NCBI GenBank assembly: GCA_963701375.1
Contig: CAVOZT010000001.1
Location: 682,001-746,000, forward strand
Reading direction: 5' to 3'
DNA: 64,000 nt
From: CAVXTF01 sp963701375
Lineage (GTDB): Bacteria > Actinomycetota > Acidimicrobiia > Acidimicrobiales > CAVXTF01
Numbering within the stretch: the stretch's first letter is position 1; the number at the start of each line of letters is the position of its first letter. Position numbers and translations under genes: made by a program. Positions 1 through 8,047 of this stretch are shown in pieces. A model generated the notes under the pieces. The model searched no databases and was not told the DNA's origin. It saw only the letters and a program-made list of their open reading frames with translations.

Positions 1-441
1 CGCCAGTTCAGCGGTCTTCTGCGCCAACAGGGTTCCACCTTCGGAGATCCTCACCGTCAGCCGAAGGTTCGTCGCCGAACAACCCGACGGCACCTCATAA
101 CCGACCTTGGACCTGACCGTGCCGTGAGGGGAGAAGTCTGCTGGTTGGCTGAGGGGGTCTATCGCCGGGCAAGAGCCGGTATTGCCGGTGAAGCTCCCGA
201 TCCATGTGCTGCTTGCCTGCAGAGACTCTGCCGAGCAATTGCGCGCTGTCAGGTGCGCCGTCAACGTGTCGCCCGGAGCAATTGAGGGGGGTTTGAATAC
301 GAGATTCGTGATCTCGACCGTTCCCGAGCACCCGGACGACGTCATGCTCGTGCGCGTCTGAGCGGCTGCCGGGATGGCGGACGTTGCCAGCAGACCGATC
401 GGGGCCAAGACCGCCATTGTCATTACGAGCTTGCGCAACAT
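1..441 (-). CDS. Exported protein of unknown function (C-terminus beyond window edge)
   Basis: Reads leftward from an ATG at 441 and runs off the window, so only the first 147 residues are visible. Residues 1 to about 28 form a Sec-type signal peptide: a basic start (MLRK), a hydrophobic core and a small-residue end (AIPAAAQ). The remainder has few charges and four spaced cysteines (SSGCSG, ARNCSA, TGSCPA, PSGCSA), which would suit a disulfide-bonded extracellular beta domain. I recognise no family. A purine-rich ribosome-binding stretch (GGAGAAGAGGGGG) ends 7 bases before the ATG. The same leader precedes the large Calx-beta surface protein at 27-30.6 kb. Confidence 0.7.
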   Translation of the reverse strand, partial: MLRKLVMTMAVLAPIGLLATSAIPAAAQTRTSMTSSGCSGTVEITNLVFKPPSIAPGDTLTAHLTARNCSAESLQASSTWIGSFTGNTGSCPAIDPLSQPADFSPHGTVRSKVGYEVPSGCSATNLRLTVRISEGGTLLAQKTAELA

Positions 442-446
442 TTGGT

Positions 447-496
447 GCCCCCTCTTCTCCGTAGAGTCATGCTCTTCTGCTCGATGGAAACGTTAC
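447..496 (-). promoter_or_regulatory. Upstream element shared with the Calx-beta surface-protein gene
   Basis: On the minus strand the start of the exported protein is preceded by CGGAGAAGAGGGGG (447-461) and, about 44 bases from the ATG, by GTAACGTTTCCA (485-496). The Calx-beta gene has the identical 14-base purine leader and GTAACGTCTCCA at almost the same distance (48 bases). The distal motif overlaps the stop codon of the GT87 gene. This may be a shared promoter or regulator site for two surface proteins; the sigma factor or regulator is unknown. Confidence 0.45.
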
Positions 497-1734
497 AGCT
501 GGTAGGCGGACGAATTTGTGACGTTTCGGGGAAGGCGTGATGAACCTTGCTTGGAGTCGGCAACCGTCGTCGGCGAGGACTCCGGCTTCCTGAGATGAGG
601 TGGTTCAGCTCGGTACTCTGCAATCGTCCAGACAATGAGGACGGTGGCTCCGCAAAGAACAAGGGCGTCACACGCCAGATCGGTAAGTGGACCGCGGGGC
701 CTGAACCACCAGTACGGTGCCGCGGCTGCGGTGACAAGTAGCGCGATCAGTGCCCAAGCAACGGGGCGTCGCCGGCGCCACAACGATGTGACGACGATCG
801 GCGCGATCGCGAGCCATGACCAGTGATGTGACCATGACACCGGGCTCACTATCAGCTCGGTCAGGGCGAGTGCCATGACCGCTTCTGATACTCGGTCTTC
901 TCGCGACGACCGATACGCGATGAACAGTCCGCACGCCAACGTGAGGATCCCGAGTGCAGCCCATCCCCAGAAGCTTCCGTGGAACGGTGGGCGGTGCAGC
1001 ATCCCGTACCAGGATTGATTGGAGCGGCTGCTGACGCCTCCGGTTCGCCCGGCGTTGCCGGCTTCGTGAAACCAGTAAAGGGACGACTCGGACGGCAACA
1101 CCGCCCACGCGAGCAAGGTGGCCGAGACGAAGACCACAACCCCTCGAAAGAGCGATTTCCAGTCCTTGCGAAACAAGAAGAGTCCGAGATATATCAGCGG
1201 GGTCAGTCGGATGGCTGCGGCCAAGCCGATCAGCGAACCACGCCATCGCGACTCACGGCGGGTCGCGTCGAGAGAGACGAGCAACATCAGACCGAAGTTC
1301 ACTTGGCCGTAGTCGATGTTGGTTCGCAGGGGTTCGAGTACGAGGACGGCTATGCCGCCGATGGCCGCAGCGACCACGAAGGACCGTCCGCGTGCAGCGG
1401 TCTCATCCGATGCCAAAAGTGCCGGTTGCCTCCGTCTGCGCTCAGTCTCGACAAGTACGAAGAGCGCGGTGACTATTGCGGCCGCGCCTAGGAGCCACCA
1501 AATAGTCTCGATTACGCCGATCGAACCGAAGGAGAACGGGCTCAAGACCAAGAGCGCGAATGGCGGGTACGTGAAGGGGAGTCGGATTCGCGTGAACAGC
1601 GAATCGAAAGGGTTTCCCCCTGCGAACAACATGCGGCCTGCAGAACGGTAGACCTGAAGGTCGAGTTGCCACCGAGCAGCGAACCAGAACATGTACGCGC
1701 CCGCCACTAACCAGGACACGATGGCGATTGCCAC
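493..1734 (-). CDS. GT87/DUF2029 polyprenol-phosphate-mannose-type membrane glycosyltransferase
   Basis: A 413-residue polytopic membrane protein. The N-terminal loop after the first helix reads DLQVYRSAGRMLFAGGNPFD followed by LPFTYPPFALLVLSP, the signature of the GT87 (DUF2029) family to which mycobacterial PimE belongs. A second conserved loop, SNQSWYGML, follows in the middle. Such enzymes transfer a mannose or arabinose-like sugar from a polyprenyl-phosphate donor to a lipid or glycan outside the membrane. The start is a GTG with no clear ribosome-binding site. It lies only 30 bases from the divergent amine oxidase start, so the two may share a promoter region. The acceptor is not predictable. 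Confidence 0.8.
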   Translation of the reverse strand: MAIAIVSWLVAGAYMFWFAARWQLDLQVYRSAGRMLFAGGNPFDSLFTRIRLPFTYPPFALLVLSPFSFGSIGVIETIWWLLGAAAIVTALFVLVETERRRRQPALLASDETAARGRSFVVAAAIGGIAVLVLEPLRTNIDYGQVNFGLMLLVSLDATRRESRWRGSLIGLAAAIRLTPLIYLGLFLFRKDWKSLFRGVVVFVSATLLAWAVLPSESSLYWFHEAGNAGRTGGVSSRSNQSWYGMLHRPPFHGSFWGWAALGILTLACGLFIAYRSSREDRVSEAVMALALTELIVSPVSWSHHWSWLAIAPIVVTSLWRRRRPVAWALIALLVTAAAAPYWWFRPRGPLTDLACDALVLCGATVLIVWTIAEYRAEPPHLRKPESSPTTVADSKQGSSRLPRNVTNSSAYQL

Positions 1735-1764
1735 TATCGGTCGGGTGCGGAAGGGTGTTACGAG

Positions 1765-3141
1765 TTGAAGGTTAGTGTCATCCCGATGGCGCAGTTATTG
1801 GACGCAGACGTCTGCATCGTGGGCGCAGGATTCGCAGGACTCACCGTTGCAAGGCGGCTCCGCCAGAGCGGCAAGACAGTGATTGTCTTGGAGGCTCGGG
1901 ATCGTGTCGGCGGGAGGGTGTGGATGCAACGGCTCTCCGATGGAACGCCGGTCGACAGAGGGGGCGCCTGGATGGGTCCCAAGCACGACGCAATTCACGG
2001 CCTGGCGCGACAAGTTGGGGTATCGACCTACAAGACCTGGGTCAAGGGATCGCACCTCCTTGTCGACGGAGGAAGGACTCGCCGCTACAAGGGCCTGATT
2101 CCAAATATCAGTCCCCTCGCAGTTCTCACGATCGCCCTGGCTCAATTTCGTATCGATCGGATGGCCAAGCGCGTTCCGATCGAAGCGCCATGGAAGGCGA
2201 CTCGCGCTGCGGATTGGGATTCGCGCTCAGTGGCCTCCTGGCTGGAGCATTCGGGTATCAGGAAAGGCATTGGGCGCGACCTGTTCGAAATGGCGGTTCG
2301 CGGTTTGATGACTGGTGACCTGAACGACGCGTCCCTTCTCCATCTCTTGTACTTGGTCCGCGCGGACGGAAGCATCGAAACCCTTTTCTCGATCGAACGC
2401 GGAGCGCAGGAGAACCTGTTCGATGGAGGTGCCGGATCGATCGCACAAAGGATTGCGGACGAACTGGGCACCGACGTTCGCACAGGAGCGCCCGTTCAGA
2501 AGATCACACAAGGGCACGATCACGTGCGTGTAGAGGCAGGCGATCTCGCCGTCGCGGCCCACCACGCGGTTGTGACCATCCCGCCCGCGCTCGTCCTCGA
2601 GATCACTTTCGATCCGGCACTGCCAGACGACCGGTTGGCTCTGTACCGCGGAGCCGTCGCCGGTCCGGAGACAAAGACGCTCGTCGTCTACGACGAACCC
2701 TTCTGGCGAGCAGATGGTCTGAGCGGTCAGACCGCTGAGCCCGGATCCGCGTCCGAGGTGACCATCGACTCGGCGCCGCTATCGGGTGTCCCCGGAGTCC
2801 TGGCGTCATTCACCTTCGGACGCGTCGCCGAGCACTTAGCCACGATGGACGAATCGGAGCGGCGAAGCGCGGTGCTCCGAGCGCTCACAGCCAGGTTCGG
2901 AACACGTGCGGCCTCTCCTGGAGAATTCATAGAAACGGCATGGTGGAAAGAAGAGTGGTCGCGCGGTTGCTCGATGGCACATTTCGCCCCGACCGTTCTC
3001 ACGCGATACGGATGGATGCTCCGTGAAACCGTCGGCAGAGTGCACTGGGCCGGGACCGAGACGTCCACGACGTCGCACGGAGCGATCGACGGCGCGGTGC
3101 GGTCCGGCGAGCGGGCGGCCGCCGAGATCCTCGGACTCTAA
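1765..3141 (+). CDS. FAD-dependent amine oxidase (monoamine oxidase family)
   Basis: A 458-residue flavoprotein. The N-terminal dinucleotide fold is clear (CIVGAGFAGL followed by VLEARDRVGGRV), and the C-terminal FAD-contact segment GRVHWAGTETS ... GAIDGAVRSGERAA is typical of the monoamine oxidase/putrescine oxidase family. It should oxidise an amine to an aldehyde with release of ammonia and hydrogen peroxide; the substrate is unknown. I chose the TTG at 1765 because GGAAGGG lies nine bases upstream. An ATG at 1786 is an alternative that would still keep the whole FAD fold. No signal peptide, so probably cytoplasmic. Confidence 0.85.
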   Translation: MKVSVIPMAQLLDADVCIVGAGFAGLTVARRLRQSGKTVIVLEARDRVGGRVWMQRLSDGTPVDRGGAWMGPKHDAIHGLARQVGVSTYKTWVKGSHLLVDGGRTRRYKGLIPNISPLAVLTIALAQFRIDRMAKRVPIEAPWKATRAADWDSRSVASWLEHSGIRKGIGRDLFEMAVRGLMTGDLNDASLLHLLYLVRADGSIETLFSIERGAQENLFDGGAGSIAQRIADELGTDVRTGAPVQKITQGHDHVRVEAGDLAVAAHHAVVTIPPALVLEITFDPALPDDRLALYRGAVAGPETKTLVVYDEPFWRADGLSGQTAEPGSASEVTIDSAPLSGVPGVLASFTFGRVAEHLATMDESERRSAVLRALTARFGTRAASPGEFIETAWWKEEWSRGCSMAHFAPTVLTRYGWMLRETVGRVHWAGTETSTTSHGAIDGAVRSGERAAAEILGL

Positions 3142-3166
3142 GGGCGCCTCTAACGAGCGGCGGCGA

Positions 3167-4336
3167 TCAGACCGGATAGTTCGAATTCGGCAGGGAAGCA
3201 GACGTCCACATCAGACCCAGGCACATCTCGTCCGAGGAGCCGTCGCCCCAAGTGACGAAGTGGGGAGCAACGCTTCGCAACGCCGGCAACTCCTGAGCGA
3301 GCTTGGGGTCGTAACTACAGGTCACCTGCACCTTGTCTCCCGGCGACACGGCTACGGGGTGCGACAGGTTGTACGACCGCTGATAGTGGAAGTTGTAGTT
3401 GGGCACATCGAGGATCGTCTTGGCACCCGCGGTTCCGGGATTGAGCACCATCTTGAAAGTGGCTCCCAGAAGGTGCATGTGCGCCCCGACCCGGACGATG
3501 TAGCCACTGTCGTAGATCGGCCAGATGCACGACGTGGAGTCGCCCGCCGGAGGGTCGGCGGCATTTCTCCCGCACACCGATTCGAGAAGGTTCACGAACC
3601 CGACGGCGCTCTGGCCGAATCGATCCCCGAGGTTGGTGAGCGATGCCGAACGGTTGCAAAGGGGGCCTGTGACGCTGGCGGCGCACGGGACGTCAGGAGG
3701 TGCTGGCATCAGATCGAGTTTCAACGGGAGGAGCGGAGTCGTCGCGGGGACCGTGTGGAGCACCAGCGAGTTCTTCACGGGCTTGTCGCCGAGTAGGAGG
3801 TTGTAGTGCACCTGCATGATCACGAGACTCCCGGCCGGCAGAAGGATTCCGGTTCCATTAGGCAGGTCGTCGGCCCCGTGCCCAGGAGCCCAGGCGCTCA
3901 ACCAGGGCGTGTTCGAAATGTCGGCGAGCGAGGTGTTGGGAAGCGGAGCTTCCCCGAAGCACGTCCAGCCCTTCCCGTCGACATTGTCACGCTCGGCTAC
4001 CGCGGCGAGCGACGCCGGTACGAGAAAGAGGATGGCGTGGTGATCCTCGGCGCTACCAGCGAAGAACTGACTCGAGATGATGTAGGAGTCGCTCGTGACA
4101 TGGGGGTTGAGCAAGGTGCAGTGGTAGTCGTCCGTAGCTCCGGGGGGCGCCTTCGGTGTGTAGGGCGTCGACATCGTGAGCGAGAGGGTCGTGATCGGGT
4201 GCGCGGACTGGCTCGTCTGGACGTGGTTTCCGGGCTTTGACTCTTTGGCAGCTGAGGAGCGCCAGGTCACGGCCGTTATGGTGCCGGCGGCAGCGACCAC
4301 TACCAATCCAAGGAGCGCCAAGCGCGGGATCCGCAT
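3167..4336 (-). CDS. Exported copper type II (PHM/DBH-like) monooxygenase
   Basis: A 389-residue protein starting with a signal peptide or N-terminal anchor (LALLGLVVVAAAGTITAV). All copper-ligand motifs of the peptidylglycine-hydroxylase/dopamine-beta-hydroxylase family are visible in order: DHHAILF (CuH His-His), QVHYNL (third CuH His), GAHMHLLG (CuM His-x-His) and SDEMCLGLM (CuM Met). Several paired cysteines fit extracellular folding. Such enzymes hydroxylate a carbon using ascorbate or another electron donor and oxygen. The gene is convergent with the amine oxidase and only 25 bases from its end. Bacterial members are poorly characterised, and the substrate cannot be named. Confidence 0.75.
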   Translation of the reverse strand: MRIPRLALLGLVVVAAAGTITAVTWRSSAAKESKPGNHVQTSQSAHPITTLSLTMSTPYTPKAPPGATDDYHCTLLNPHVTSDSYIISSQFFAGSAEDHHAILFLVPASLAAVAERDNVDGKGWTCFGEAPLPNTSLADISNTPWLSAWAPGHGADDLPNGTGILLPAGSLVIMQVHYNLLLGDKPVKNSLVLHTVPATTPLLPLKLDLMPAPPDVPCAASVTGPLCNRSASLTNLGDRFGQSAVGFVNLLESVCGRNAADPPAGDSTSCIWPIYDSGYIVRVGAHMHLLGATFKMVLNPGTAGAKTILDVPNYNFHYQRSYNLSHPVAVSPGDKVQVTCSYDPKLAQELPALRSVAPHFVTWGDGSSDEMCLGLMWTSASLPNSNYPV

Positions 4337-4425
4337 CCTCTGAGGCTACCCCTCCGACGATCGGCTCTGCCGATGAGTCCTGCCTCCACGCAACGTCTAC
4401 CCATTGTGAACAAGGAGGAACGAAC

Positions 4426-5166
4426 ATGAGCCTTCCAAGCATCGTTTCGCAGGAGGAGTGGATCGAAGCCCGAAGGCGGTTCTTGGACGAGGAGAAGGAG
4501 TTCACGAGGGCCCGTGACAAGTTGAACGCCAGGCGTCGTGAACTTCCGATGGTCGAAGTGAAGAAGGATTACGTCTTCGAAGGCCCCGAGGGTAAAGCGA
4601 GCCTTGCCGACCTGTTCGATGGCCGTCGTCAACTGATCGTTCAACACTTCATGTTCGACCCGTCCTGGGACGAAGGTTGCTCCAGTTGCTCGGCCGGTGC
4701 CGACGAAATCTCAGCAGGTTTGCTCGAGCACCTTCATTCCCGTGCCACGAGCTTCGCTGCCGTCTCGCGAGCACCGCTCGACAAGATCGCCAGGTACAAA
4801 GCAAGCAAGGGATGGAGCTTTCCCTGGTATTCCTCGTACGGCAGCGATTTCAACTACGACTTCAACGTGACCATCGATTCGACCGTCGCTCCTGTCATGT
4901 GGAACTACCGGTCCATGCACGAGCTCGAGCAGGTGGGTATGGGCTGGCTCGGAGAGGGCTCCTCGGAGCAGCCTGGATTCAGCATGTTCCTCCGCGATGG
5001 CGATTCGGTTTTCCACACATATTCGACGTACGCACGAGGCACCGAGATGACAGGCGGCTCTTACTACTTCCTCGATCTGACCGCACTCGGGCGGCAGGAG
5101 GAATGGGAGGAGCCGAAGGGCCGCGTCGAGAATGCTCGACTGGGCCTTCCGGACTTCACAAGCTGA
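4426..5166 (+). CDS. DUF899 thioredoxin-like family protein
   Basis: A 246-residue cytoplasmic protein. The start is an ATG preceded by a strong AAGGAGG site. The N-terminal helix (EEWIEARRRFLDEEKEFTRARD), the ELPMV/YVFEGPEG segment and the thioredoxin-like motif WDEGCSSCSAG are typical of DUF899 proteins. Family members often carry a redox-type Cys-x2-Cys, and their biochemical role is unproven. It diverges from the copper monooxygenase (90 bases between starts) and converges on the sigma factor gene five bases beyond its stop. Confidence 0.8.
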   Translation: MSLPSIVSQEEWIEARRRFLDEEKEFTRARDKLNARRRELPMVEVKKDYVFEGPEGKASLADLFDGRRQLIVQHFMFDPSWDEGCSSCSAGADEISAGLLEHLHSRATSFAAVSRAPLDKIARYKASKGWSFPWYSSYGSDFNYDFNVTIDSTVAPVMWNYRSMHELEQVGMGWLGEGSSEQPGFSMFLRDGDSVFHTYSTYARGTEMTGGSYYFLDLTALGRQEEWEEPKGRVENARLGLPDFTS

Positions 5167-5171
5167 GGCGG

Positions 5172-5936
5172 CTAAGGAACCGGCGTTTCGGTTTCTTCGC
5201 CGAAGCTCGCACGCAGGCGCTGAAGGCTTGCTGCGAGAAGCCGGCTTACCTGCATCTGGCTCACGCCGAGTCGCACCGCGATATCAGACTGGGTCAATCC
5301 GTCGACGAAACGCAGACGCACTACGAGCTGATCTCGTGCGCTCAACTGGGCTAGAGCCATGGAGAGCACGGAGCGGTTCTCGACGCTTCCGATCTCCTGG
5401 TCTTCCCCTCCGAGCTGATCCACCAGAGGCTGGCCCTCTTGGTCCGGAGCATCGAGAGAAGAGGAGCGGTAACCCCTGCCCGCTTCGATCGCTTCGAGCA
5501 CCGCCGCCTCTGACGTCCCTACCGCCTCGGCGAGCTCGGCCACCGTCGGAGCGCGGCCGAGCTCCTGAACGAGTCGGTCGATGTAATAGCCCAGCTCCAG
5601 ATAGAGCTCTTGGATTCGGCGCGGGGCTTTGACGGCCCATCCACGGTCGCGGAAGTGGCGCTTCAACTCGCCGACGATGCACTTCACGGCAAAGGTGCTG
5701 AATCTGATGCCCCGTTCAGGTTCGAAGCGATCCACCGCTTTGATCAGAGCAATCGAGGCAACCTGAACGAGATCGTCGTGCGGTTCGCCTCGGTTCGCGA
5801 AGCGACGGGCGAGCTGATGAGCAAGCCCGAGGTGGGAAGCCACGAGTTTGTCGCGTAGCGCCGGGTCGCGCGTGCTCGCGAACTCTAAGAAACACTGCTC
5901 TTCTTCGTCTTGGGTGGATGCCAGCTGATCCGTCAT
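5172..5936 (-). CDS. SigB/SigF/SigG-family RNA polymerase sigma factor
   Basis: A 254-residue group-3 sigma factor. Region 2 is evident (LAHQLARRF ... DDLVQVASIALIKAVDRFEPERG..FSTFAV, then the VKAPRRIQEL segment), and region 4 has its helix-turn-helix (LTQSDIAVRLGVSQMQVSRLL). I start it at the ATG at 5936 because that ATG overlaps the anti-sigma stop codon as ATGA, giving translational coupling. It is the last gene of a three-gene unit with a STAS antagonist and an RsbW-like kinase, so its activity should be set by partner switching in response to stress or starvation. Confidence 0.9.
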   Translation of the reverse strand: MTDQLASTQDEEEQCFLEFASTRDPALRDKLVASHLGLAHQLARRFANRGEPHDDLVQVASIALIKAVDRFEPERGIRFSTFAVKCIVGELKRHFRDRGWAVKAPRRIQELYLELGYYIDRLVQELGRAPTVAELAEAVGTSEAAVLEAIEAGRGYRSSSLDAPDQEGQPLVDQLGGEDQEIGSVENRSVLSMALAQLSARDQLVVRLRFVDGLTQSDIAVRLGVSQMQVSRLLAASLQRLRASFGEETETPVP

Positions 5937-6382
5937 ACCTCGAAGACGCCCCCTTGCTTCTCCAACCAGGCGCATGGGAGACCATCTCGGTTCTCGCGGC
6001 CGTGCTCGTCAACCAAGGCGTCAAGAAGCTGTCTGGACAGTTCGTCGGCTCGCGGCGAATTCAGGCTTTGTGAATCGACCGCAGTCGAATTGCCCGAAGG
6101 CAGATCTCGAGGCTCGAAGTGACAGACGATTCTCACGCGGTGATCGGTCCTCATGAACTGCAATCGGACACCCAAGCTGGCTTCAATCGGCCCGAAGGAC
6201 ACGCAGAGCTCGTCTACGGCAAGTCGCAGGTCCTCGATCTCCTCGACGTCGAATCCCGCTCGTGCCGCGACCGTCGCGGCAGTGAAACGTGCCAGCACGA
6301 CAAGGTCAACGTTGGCAGGAAAGGACAATTCGACGAGCTCACGTTGCCCTGTCTTCATTGGCGCCTGCGTAGATTTGGTCAT
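5933..6382 (-). CDS. RsbW-like anti-sigma factor (HATPase_c serine kinase)
   Basis: A 149-residue protein with a GHKL/HATPase_c-type fold: the N-box helix reads EDLRLAVDELCVS, where the usual Asn of the N box is not obvious. It ends in a helix DELSRQLLDALVDEHG. Its place between a STAS antagonist and a SigB-type sigma factor, with ATGA overlaps on both sides, identifies it as the anti-sigma partner that binds the sigma factor or phosphorylates the antagonist. The degenerate N box means kinase activity should not be assumed. Confidence 0.8.
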   Translation of the reverse strand: MTKSTQAPMKTGQRELVELSFPANVDLVVLARFTAATVAARAGFDVEEIEDLRLAVDELCVSFGPIEASLGVRLQFMRTDHRVRIVCHFEPRDLPSGNSTAVDSQSLNSPRADELSRQLLDALVDEHGRENRDGLPCAWLEKQGGVFEV

Positions 6383-6750
6383 TGCTTCCCTTCTTCACCG
6401 GTCGGGCCTTGCGCATCCGTGGAGCCCTGCCTGGTGGAATGGATCGGGAACGTATCTGACAGGCCAGTGATCTGGAGGACCTTCAAGATCCTCGGCTCGG
6501 TCACGACCAGGTGGAGATCGCCTCCCGCTTCACGGCACCGGTCCAAGGTGCCCACGAGCACTCCGAGCGCGATCGAATCCAGGAAGGTCGCGCCAAGAAG
6601 ATCGACCACGATCGTGGTCGATCCCCGCGACAAGAGCTGATCGAGGCGTTGTTGCAGGCTTGGCGCGACGGCGAGGTCAATCTCCCCGGTCAAGGCCACA
6701 ACGGGTACGTCCGCCTCGAGCTCAGATCTTCGTTTGGATTGCGGGTCCAC
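6379..6750 (-). CDS. Anti-sigma factor antagonist (STAS domain, RsbV/SpoIIAA-like)
   Basis: A 123-residue STAS protein. Strand-turn motifs PVVALTGEIDLAVAPSL and TTIVVDLLGATFLDSIALGVL are typical; the Ser in FLDS is the expected phospho-acceptor. I chose the GTG at 6750 because GGAGG lies five bases upstream. A TTG 15 bases further out is less likely. It is the first gene of the sigma operon. When dephosphorylated, probably by a PP2C phosphatase such as the one at 8-10.4 kb, it should capture the anti-sigma factor and free the sigma factor. Confidence 0.87.
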   Translation of the reverse strand: MDPQSKRRSELEADVPVVALTGEIDLAVAPSLQQRLDQLLSRGSTTIVVDLLGATFLDSIALGVLVGTLDRCREAGGDLHLVVTEPRILKVLQITGLSDTFPIHSTRQGSTDAQGPTGEEGKQ

Positions 6751-6847
6751 TCGTTCCTCCGTCAATGCTCTGGGATACAGTTCTCCGGTGTCAGCCGCGG
6801 CACGCGACCTGACCCGGAAGCATCAATTATTACGTCTGATGAGAGCT

Positions 6848-6873
6848 GTTTGCTGGTCGTGAGGAACGGGTAG
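6848..6873 (+). promoter_or_regulatory. Candidate SigB/SigF-type promoter for the MEDS regulator
   Basis: GTTTGC (6848-6853), a 14-base spacer and GGGTAG (6868-6873) match the GTTT-N14-GGGTA pattern recognised by SigB/SigF-family sigma factors. It points at the MEDS regulator about 150 bases downstream. This would make that regulator a target of the sigma factor encoded next door. Pattern match only. Confidence 0.4.
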
Positions 6874-7025
6874 GAGCCCACTGACGCGTCTATCGGACGT
6901 CTCGTTTGGCCGCAAAATTCTGTCGATTTCTATCGACCAACGCGCGTCTTGATCGGTGACTTCCGTTCCGCGCTCGCTAGCATTGATGTCATGAGGGATA
7001 TCCTCACAAAACGAGTATCGCCGCC

Positions 7026-8024
7026 GTGACATCTCAGAAGGTCGCGTCTGTCAGCCAGTCTTCCGACACGTGGTCGGCGCCCCCTGTTGGCGCTCCGTTC
7101 TGCCACCACGCTCTGTTCTACAAGGGCGATGACGACCTGATATGCGCCATCGAGGGATTCGTGCGCGAAGGCCTCGCCTCGGACGAGCAGGTGCTGGTGG
7201 TCTTGAGCATGCCCAAGCTGGATCTACTGCGAGCCTCGCTCGGAACAGACGCGCGGGCGGTGCAATTCGCCGACATGGGCGAGGTAGGAGCCAACCCGGC
7301 TCGGATCATCCCCCTGTGGCGTACCTTCGTCGATTCGCTGGACCCGGGTCAGCGAAGCCGGGGAGTCGGTGAGCCGGTGAACGTGGACCGACTGGGTGCG
7401 GAGTTGGTCGAATGTCAGATCCATGAGGAGCTCCTCAATCTGGCGTTCGATGATGGGTCTCCGTTGTGGTTGTTGTGTCCGTACGACGAGCTTTCGCTTG
7501 ACGCGACAGTCTTGGATGAGGCGCGGCGGTCCCATCCCTACCTGACTTCGGGCGCCGACGCGGTGCACCTGAGCGCGTCGTACCCCGGTGCAGGGTCATT
7601 CGGCTCACTCCGTCGCGAAGACTTGCCTCAGGTTCCGGAGAATGCGGAGCGGTTTTCCGTGACTGGGGCGACCGTCGCCTTGGCGCGCGAAGCGCTGCGC
7701 AATCAAGCCATCGCGTTCGGGCTCGGGAGTTGGGCCACGGACGATCTCGCCTTGGCCGCACACGAAGTGATCGCCAACAGCTTGCGCTACGGAGGAGGTC
7801 GGGGTGACGTCTCGATGTGGCTCGAAGGCGGGTTCGTGATCTGCGAAGTGCGGGATACGGGTTATTTTGGTGAGCCAATGGCCGGCCGGATCGAGCCGAC
7901 CGAGCACGGAATGAGCGGGCGAGGGCTGTGGATGGCCAATCAACTGTGTGACCTCGTCCAGATCCGGATACTGACGGACGCGACGGTGGTGCGGCTGCAT
8001 ATGGCGGCGGATCGCAGTCTTTAA
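7026..8024 (+). CDS. MEDS sensor domain plus HATPase anti-sigma-type regulator
   Basis: A 332-residue two-domain protein. Residues from about 25 to 190 are a MEDS domain (HHALFYKGDDDLICAIEGFV, FVDSLDPG, LLCPYDE), a probable small-molecule sensor. Residues from about 205 to 330 are a HATPase_c domain with an intact N box (AAHEVIANSLRYGG), DTG and the GRGLWM glycine motif. MEDS/ATPase fusions act as anti-sigma or antagonist kinases in actinobacterial partner switching. The gene diverges from the sigma operon and has a candidate SigB-type promoter upstream. The start is a GTG. Confidence 0.8.
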   Translation: MTSQKVASVSQSSDTWSAPPVGAPFCHHALFYKGDDDLICAIEGFVREGLASDEQVLVVLSMPKLDLLRASLGTDARAVQFADMGEVGANPARIIPLWRTFVDSLDPGQRSRGVGEPVNVDRLGAELVECQIHEELLNLAFDDGSPLWLLCPYDELSLDATVLDEARRSHPYLTSGADAVHLSASYPGAGSFGSLRREDLPQVPENAERFSVTGATVALAREALRNQAIAFGLGSWATDDLALAAHEVIANSLRYGGGRGDVSMWLEGGFVICEVRDTGYFGEPMAGRIEPTEHGMSGRGLWMANQLCDLVQIRILTDATVVRLHMAADRSL

Positions 8025-8047
8025 GGCGCGCAGTTCCGCCTAAGTGC

